Assembly: GCA_011800805.1 (NCBI GenBank)
Contig: MPNW01000017.1
Location: 125,762-189,761 of the forward strand
DNA: 64,000 nt
Reading direction: 5' to 3'
DNA from: Hirudo medicinalis
Taxonomy: Eukaryota > Annelida > Clitellata > Hirudinida > Hirudinidae
Positions 59,259-64,000 of the stretch are shown one piece after another. A program made the position numbers and the translations under genes. The notes beneath the pieces are model-generated. The model was not told where the DNA came from, ran no database searches, and saw only the letters and a list, made by a program, of their open reading frames with translations. Numbering within the stretch: the stretch's first letter is position 1; each line of letters opens with the position of its first letter.

Positions 59259-60077
59259 TTGATGATGACGACGACGATGATGTGATAGTTAATAATGAAT
59301 AACTGAAAACTGCTGATCGGAAATGATATTCCACAAATTCACACAAATTCACACAAATTCACGCAAATTCACACAAATGAATGAAAATAAATGAAATTGA
59401 AAGTCATTGAACACCTTTTATAAATCCTAACTAAATATTAACGACATTCAATGAAAACAATTAATACTAAAAATAATTACTACTGTAATAAAAAGGAATA
59501 TTCTTAAACATTTCAGAGATTAAGAAGGATTCGATGTTTTCAAAGAAGCACATGTAAAGAAGGTTCTGAGCGGGTTTTTTTTAGATGTTTACATGTATAA
59601 CATGCCCTTGTTGTTTCAACTTATGTTTGTATAATATGAATATAATTTTCAATTTCAATCTTTAAATTCTTTTATTTTATAAATTTGAAGCAAGATATTT
59701 ATTTAATTTGAATCAATTAAGGCAGTTTTAATATAAATCTAATATAATCTTATATAATATAATATAATATAATATAATATAATATAATGTAATGTAATGT
59801 AATGTAATGTAATGTAATGTAATGTAATGTAATGTAATGTAATGTAATGTAATGTAATGTAATGTAATGTAATGTAATGTAATGTAATGTAATGTAATGT
59901 AATGTAATGTAATATAATATAATATAATATAATATAATATAATATAATATAATATAATATAATATAATATAATATAATATAATATAATATAAGAAGGCAC
60001 CAACCTTTTGCAAGATTTCTTGAAATAAAACCAAGTTTTAGTTGGACCATCCTGTCTGCATCAACATCGAACCTCAT
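53625..60077 (-). CDS. Kynurenine/glutamine-type aminotransferase (KYAT family), 13 exons
   Basis: PLP-dependent class I/II aminotransferase that transaminates kynurenine, glutamine and related amino acids. Exons, 5' to 3' on the minus strand: 60077-60005, 59127-59073, 58763-58712, 57775-57674, 57401-57252, 56552-56469, 56330-56205, 55561-55441, 55014-54848, 54664-54478, 54224-54169, 53985-53899, 53699-53625. Together they give about 444 aa; human KYAT1 is 422. Motifs: STVWVAMEEL, LAHGYPDF, QYTRSWGHPRL, NNPSNPLGK (cofactor Asn), SDEVYERL (Asp and Tyr), LPGMWERT, GSAGKSFSVTGWK with the PLP-binding Lys at 54962-54964, YICPTPIQ, and RFSCF with the substrate Arg. All internal phases agree. The first exon (MRFDVDADRM...) is supported only by phase and position, so it is less certain; it could be a transit peptide. 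Confidence 0.9.
54000..54080. repeat. Two 35-bp direct copies with an internal palindrome
   Basis: 54000-54034 and 54046-54080 match. Each contains ATTTGTT-AA-AACAAAT, which can form a small hairpin. Aminotransferase intron. Confidence 0.8.
55698..56049. repeat. 29-bp minisatellite, 12 copies
   Basis: Unit 'ttaattaaatatttgttt' plus 'gttatgttatg' or 'gttaagttatg'. Twelve copies with only a few single-base variants. It lies in the aminotransferase intron between exons 55561-55441 and 56330-56205. Confidence 0.95.
56565..56720. repeat. AATTAATT-rich low-complexity stretch
   Basis: Dense AATT/TTAATTAA words with interspersed ATCGAT. AT-rich intron DNA. Confidence 0.6.
56980..57150. repeat. 39-bp minisatellite, about 4.3 copies
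   Basis: Unit 'acaacttacacaaactta' followed by 'aacatctcatacaaaacat', repeated with few changes. Because 39 is a multiple of three, both strands stay open and give repetitive 67-69 aa frames; these are not genes. Confidence 0.93.
57923..58050. repeat. Duplicated segment, copy 1, with AAATTCACAC decamers
   Basis: 'actgctgatcggaaatgat' followed by ten or so AAATTCACAC-type decamers, then 'aaatgaatgaaaataaat'. A second copy of the same arrangement is at 59305. Confidence 0.85.
58615..58705. repeat. About 15-bp tandem repeat (AAACATTAATWTC)n
   Basis: Five to six units of 'caaacattaattt' type, immediately downstream of the donor of exon 58763-58712. Confidence 0.85.
59041..59071. repeat. (ATTAC)n pentanucleotide run
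   Basis: Six units that run right up to the donor of exon 59127-59073. Confidence 0.9.
59214..59281. repeat. (GAT)n microsatellite
   Basis: About 20 GAT/GAC triplets in the first aminotransferase intron. Confidence 0.95.
59305..59390. repeat. Duplicated segment, copy 2
   Basis: Same 'actgctgatcggaaatgat' block followed by AAATTCACAC decamers and 'aaatgaatgaaaataaat' as at 57923, in the same orientation. Confidence 0.85.
59756..59990. repeat. Three-block pentanucleotide array (AATAT)6-(AATGT)25-(AATAT)16
   Basis: AATAT units at 59756-59785, AATGT at 59786-59910 (exactly 25 copies, no errors seen), AATAT again at 59911-59990. Tandem 5-mers are open in several frames, giving the Tyr/Ile/Leu/His frames that are not genes. 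The array ends about 15 bases from the proposed donor of the first aminotransferase exon. Confidence 0.96.
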
Positions 60078-60698
60078 GAATATTCATTTAATAATGTAAT
60101 ACCTGATTATAATTTTATCAAATTTAAAAATTGCTCTTTTAGTAAGTTAAGCAATTGCCTGGCGATGTAGAAAATAATTATTTATTTTATGATTTATTTC
60201 TTAAATAATATTCTAATTACATTAATTACATTCTAATTACAATTTGATCAATTAAATACTCTCTTAATAACAATCCAATCATACTTCACTCATTGAGCTG
60301 TTCCTCCAGTGACCTGTTACCATGTGCAAACACCGAGGAGTTTCATGTGTGCATTTGTCAATTGTATAACAACTGTATATTTGATACCCCCTGTGATGCT
60401 CTTGCACGTGTGTGTTCTTGTTATGAGCTTGTTATTTTCTTGTTCTCAACAGGATCTGTTTGCTGATGGACGCATGCGTCGTCAGGTCTTTTTGAGGTTG
60501 TTTTATTGATAATGATTATTAGTTATTATTATTAATAATATTTATTATTATTATTATTATTATTATTAATGATAATGTTGTTGCTGTCATGGACCTACAT
60601 GCCATTTTCCATCCATCATCCCCTATTTCATCCGAGCAAGTTAGCTCAGATTTTTCAGTAAATGTCAACTCGACACAACTCAACTCGACAAGATGAGC

Positions 60699-60730
<32 letters not shown>

Positions 60731-61739
60731 GAACTACTGAATAGTTGACAATCATCAATTGTTCAATGAATCACATTTTATTGACATTTGTTGATGTCGT
60801 CACCTGTTCGATCAAAGATCTGCAAAGAATATTCTTGCTTGCTCAGCTGTAGACGTTCGATGATAATTACGATGACATCATATTGGTGACGACATGATGA
60901 CGAAGATGATGATGATGATGATGCCGATGATGATGTCGATGATGATGTTGATGATGATAATTCACCTTAAATCAGAGCATTTAAGATTGTTAGGTTCAAT
61001 TTCGAATAAAAGTTACTTCCCATTAAAGCGTTAATTTTATAATTTTATGAATTTAATTCATGATTTATTTCACGTCACAACCTCTCAGTGAAGACACTCC
61101 AAATTGTTATGATTGAGACTTCAATCTTCCATGCTTAAGAACGAGGACTTTAAACTCAAGTTTGATGAGTTGTTTCCTGTTTTGAAACATTTTCATGCAT
61201 TCACAGTCCAGTATTTTTAAGCATTTGCAATCAAAGTAGGCGACTAACACACTGTTTTCATTTGAAGATGTCATCATCGGACGTCTGCCTTGTTGTTGCA
61301 AAACATGAAATTCCAAACATTAGTCTGTATAATCAGAGACTTAATACTTAACTTAATCACGACACAATTAACAAAATACTTCCTAACTAATCTCCAACCT
61401 GCTTACAACATTCACAACATCATCACATCTTATTTTGACGATTAAAGACTTTTGTAATGTTACATAAAATGTAAAATACGAGGTTACAATCCTCAAAGCC
61501 TGTTGCACAATTACGTTTTGTGAAGCTCAAACATCTCGTTCAAGAAGCCATTCGTCCTTGTCAACTGTGACGTCACATTCCCGCCTTTTGTTTGGTCAAA
61601 GACGGTCAATCAGGAATACAAAGGTGTTGTGCTGAGCACCTGCAGTGCTGTTTTGTTTATGGTTTCACCTGTATAATGCACGTCGGATTTAGCCAGTTGC
61701 TCCGAAAATTTCACATAAAATCTTGTTTCAACTAGAATC
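60078..61739. other. Divergent spacer between aminotransferase and CP2 genes
   Basis: Head-to-head spacing of about 1.7 kb, so both promoters should lie here. It contains AT-rich DNA, (ATT)n at about 60515-60570, (CAA)n at 60692-60730 and (GAT)n at 60903-60955. No exon recognised. Confidence 0.5.
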
Positions 61740-62524
61740 ATGGACTTCAAATTTTCAGAAATCGAGCAGTTTTTGAGGTAATGTGTTTTGGCTTTCAATT
61801 GCAAATTTGACTGAATTTGTTCATTACTTGTGAACTGCTTCAAGCTGATTCCTGTTTAAAATTTGATCTCAAATTGTGGCAGCACGCCCAATGACGATGA
61901 CATCGTATTGAATTATCGTTTTAAACCGTGATAAATTATTCTGCCAAATTATGATATATTTTACGTTTCCAGATAAAATATTCAAATGTCCCTTAAAAAA
62001 TTTCACCATGCGAAAGTGAATGCCATGCGTTTGGAATGACGATCGTGTGGTGCAATTTTAGTTTCGTAATTATAAATTATATGCTTGGTGTAATTGTAAA
62101 TAATATGCGAGCTAATTATTAAAAGATTCACCAATTTAATCAAAGTGTTTGAGCATTTCAATTAATCAAACTGCACTACGGCATGCAGGTCGAACGGGTT
62201 GCGTTCCTACAAACGGCGGTAATGGTAACAGTCGTAATGTGTCGTGTTCGAAACCAAGCCTGCCGCAAGCGCCTTTGGGAAGGAGCGCTATATAAATTAA
62301 CAAGAGCCTCGGAGGCTATGCATACCATTGTATATTTGCATTTCACATTTATAAACTAAGTCTGAGGAGAGGACCTTTTTTTGTGAGCAAGTTTTTATTG
62401 TAAACGAGACCAGTTGTACGCAAATGATTCATCACGTAATTCTTAACTTCATAATTCATTTCGTATTTTCAGGCAGAGTGCTTTAGATCTTTCATCGATG
62501 CATCCTCAAAATCATCACCATCAT

Positions 62525-62556
<32 letters not shown>

Positions 62557-64000
62557 GCAACGAGGACAATATCTTAATCATCATCATCAACAGCATCCTC
62601 TTAGCATGGTTCCTCTCCATCAGTTCTCAGACATTCCAACCCTCATCCAGCACCATCCAACCACCCGTCACCCGTCCACCCACTCCTCCCCTGTTAGGTC
62701 CTCAAGCTATGGGAGATGCCCCGGTTCAACAGCGGGTAATTGAAATATTGAAATATTACAACGAGTTAAATCATTATCTCACTTTTAATTGAATAATTTT
62801 GGAACATAACTTATTTTATACGACGTTACTTCATGGCTTACTGATGCTCTTCACGAGCCCATTGCTTATAAATGAATTTGTAAAATTGATAAATATTTAT
62901 TGGTAATTTAAAGAAGTTTGTTGATAAATATTTATCACCTCATTTAATGTGAGTGACATTTGTCATTTGGCAACAAATTTCATTTATTTTTCAGTTTCTC
63001 AGTGATTTTGATGGCACCAACTTTGGGAGGAGTCAAGTTGAGTGAGGATCCAATGACATGTCTCAACCAGGGTACTAATTATGATTATATTTAATTATAA
63101 TATTTAATAATCATATTTAATTTAGTAAATAACTATATTTAATTAATACATGATTATAATAATTATTACAACATCATTCTATTTAGTGTAATTATCGTTA
63201 TTTATAATTAAGTTTAATTATGAATAGAGTGAAAATTCCTAAAGGCATAATTATGATATAAATAATAAGATTCATAGCTCGCATATTTAAAGTAATAACG
63301 ACAACCTTTTACAGTCGTGAAGATAATTAGAAGTATTCACGTGTTGTCAATCATTGCATTTCAATTTAAAAGTTGACAAATAATGCACTCATAATTTATA
63401 ATTGAAGCCTCACTAATCAATGAAAATGTTTATTCATTAAAAGTCGTGCATTTTAATTACAGGCCAGTCGTACGACATCAAATTCAGGAAGCAACAGAAT
63501 GACTTGTACGCGCTCTATTACAAGGTCTGACCTCTTAATGACTTTAAGCAAGTGTTAATTTTAAAGTTGTTTAGCAGCCAATAGCGAGTTGAAGAAATGA
63601 TTACATTTTAATTAACAGAGCAACATCAGACTCATGTTCCACGACAGGAGACAACAACACATGGAGCAAAAACAATTTCAGTCATGGCTCCACGCAAGAC
63701 CTGAGCAGAAACTGTTTGACCTTGGTACAAAACTATCCACAATATTTACAATATCTAAATTATCTAAAATTAACAATAATATATTCACACAATAGCTGAT
63801 TTAATAAATATTAATGTTGGTATATTTATATATAGTATTGTATGCTTCAGCAATAATATTACGTCATCTCTTCAGATCTACCACTGGCATACAACGTGCT
63901 CAACAGCACTGAGGACCCGCGAACTCCAAACATGATCAGCATATCGTGGACAGGACAGAGTGAGGCCTCCATTTCAGTCAAAATCAACTGCATCAGCACC
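61740..64000 (+). CDS. CP2/LSF-family transcription factor, 5' part (cut by window end)
   Basis: Sequence-specific DNA-binding factor of the TFCP2/Grainyhead superfamily. Exons: 61740-61777 (MDFKFSEIEQFL), 62473-62735, 63003-63071, 63463-63524, 63619-63724, 63876 to beyond 64000. Splicing is in phase at every join. Exon 2 is a low-complexity region with a His run and a Gln run (62510-62560). The CP2 domain then follows: APTLGGVKLSEDPMTCLNQG (TFCP2 has a matching APTSP..VKL...LTYLNQG), SYDIKFR, IRLMFHDRRQQHMEQKQF, LPLAYNVLNSTEDPR, ISWTG, KINCIST. It is more like TFCP2/UBP1 than Grainyhead but divergent. The DNA-binding core and SAM-like end lie outside the window. Confidence 0.85.
62180..62345 (+). 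mobile_element. tRNA-derived SINE copy in the first CP2 intron
   Basis: Forward copy: 'gcatgcaggtcgaacgggtt' head, B-box side 'gtgttcgaaaccaagcctgc', body 'aagcgcctttgggaaggagcgctatataaa' and a short tail. It matches the 7079 copy along most of its length. Confidence 0.8.

Noticed and set aside
59728..60077. Tyr/Ile/Leu/His-rich open frames in three registers
   Set aside because: They are read-through of a pentanucleotide array; only the short non-repetitive stretch at 60005-60077 is kept, as a tentative exon.

Overview
The window is animal nuclear DNA. It is AT-rich, full of microsatellites, and its genes are split into many small exons with GT/AG borders. The proteins (an engrailed homeoprotein, a fibrillar collagen, a Reeler/DOMON/cytochrome b561 protein, a Dve/SATB-type homeoprotein, a CP2 factor) mark an invertebrate bilaterian. 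A tRNA-derived SINE family and a CR1/jockey-like retrotransposon piece are present. I suspect a spiralian (annelid or mollusc grade), but the sequence alone does not fix the species. Two single N bases, each flanked by exact 127-bp duplicates, point to a short-read k-mer assembly.

Layout. 1-1884: microsatellites, then a CCAAT/TATA promoter. 1885-11420 (+): engrailed, with a 7.7-kb repeat-filled intron. 11421-14975: intergenic, with a GC-richer block and a TATA element before the collagen gene. 14976-27606 (+): a complete fibrillar procollagen gene of about 51 exons and about 1417 codons. 28827-32378 (-): a syntaxin-7/12-type Qa-SNARE, first exon not found. 33451-40380 (+): an FRRS1/SDR2-like Reeler-DOMON-cytochrome b561 protein in 15 exons, about 600 aa. 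40381-45531: intergenic. 45532-52498 (+): a Dve-like COMPASS-domain homeobox gene. Its largest intron holds an intronless RNF14-like RBR protein (46529-47704, -) and a decayed non-LTR retrotransposon (48140-49480, -). 53625-60077 (-): a kynurenine/glutamine aminotransferase in 13 exons. 61740-64000 (+): the 5' part of a CP2/LSF-family transcription factor, cut by the window edge.

These are neighbouring genes, not an operon or pathway. Two pairs are head to head (syntaxin/FRRS1-like and aminotransferase/CP2) and may share promoter DNA. I did not find an obvious new multi-gene system. The most notable observations are protein-level changes that remove specific functional residues while leaving the fold signature intact: an RBR ligase without its catalytic cysteine, a cytochrome b561 domain missing one complete heme-ligand pair, and a collagen C-propeptide missing exactly the two cysteines used for interchain bonds. 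All exon borders are hand-made splice calls, based on frame continuity and family similarity remembered from knowledge, not on alignments.
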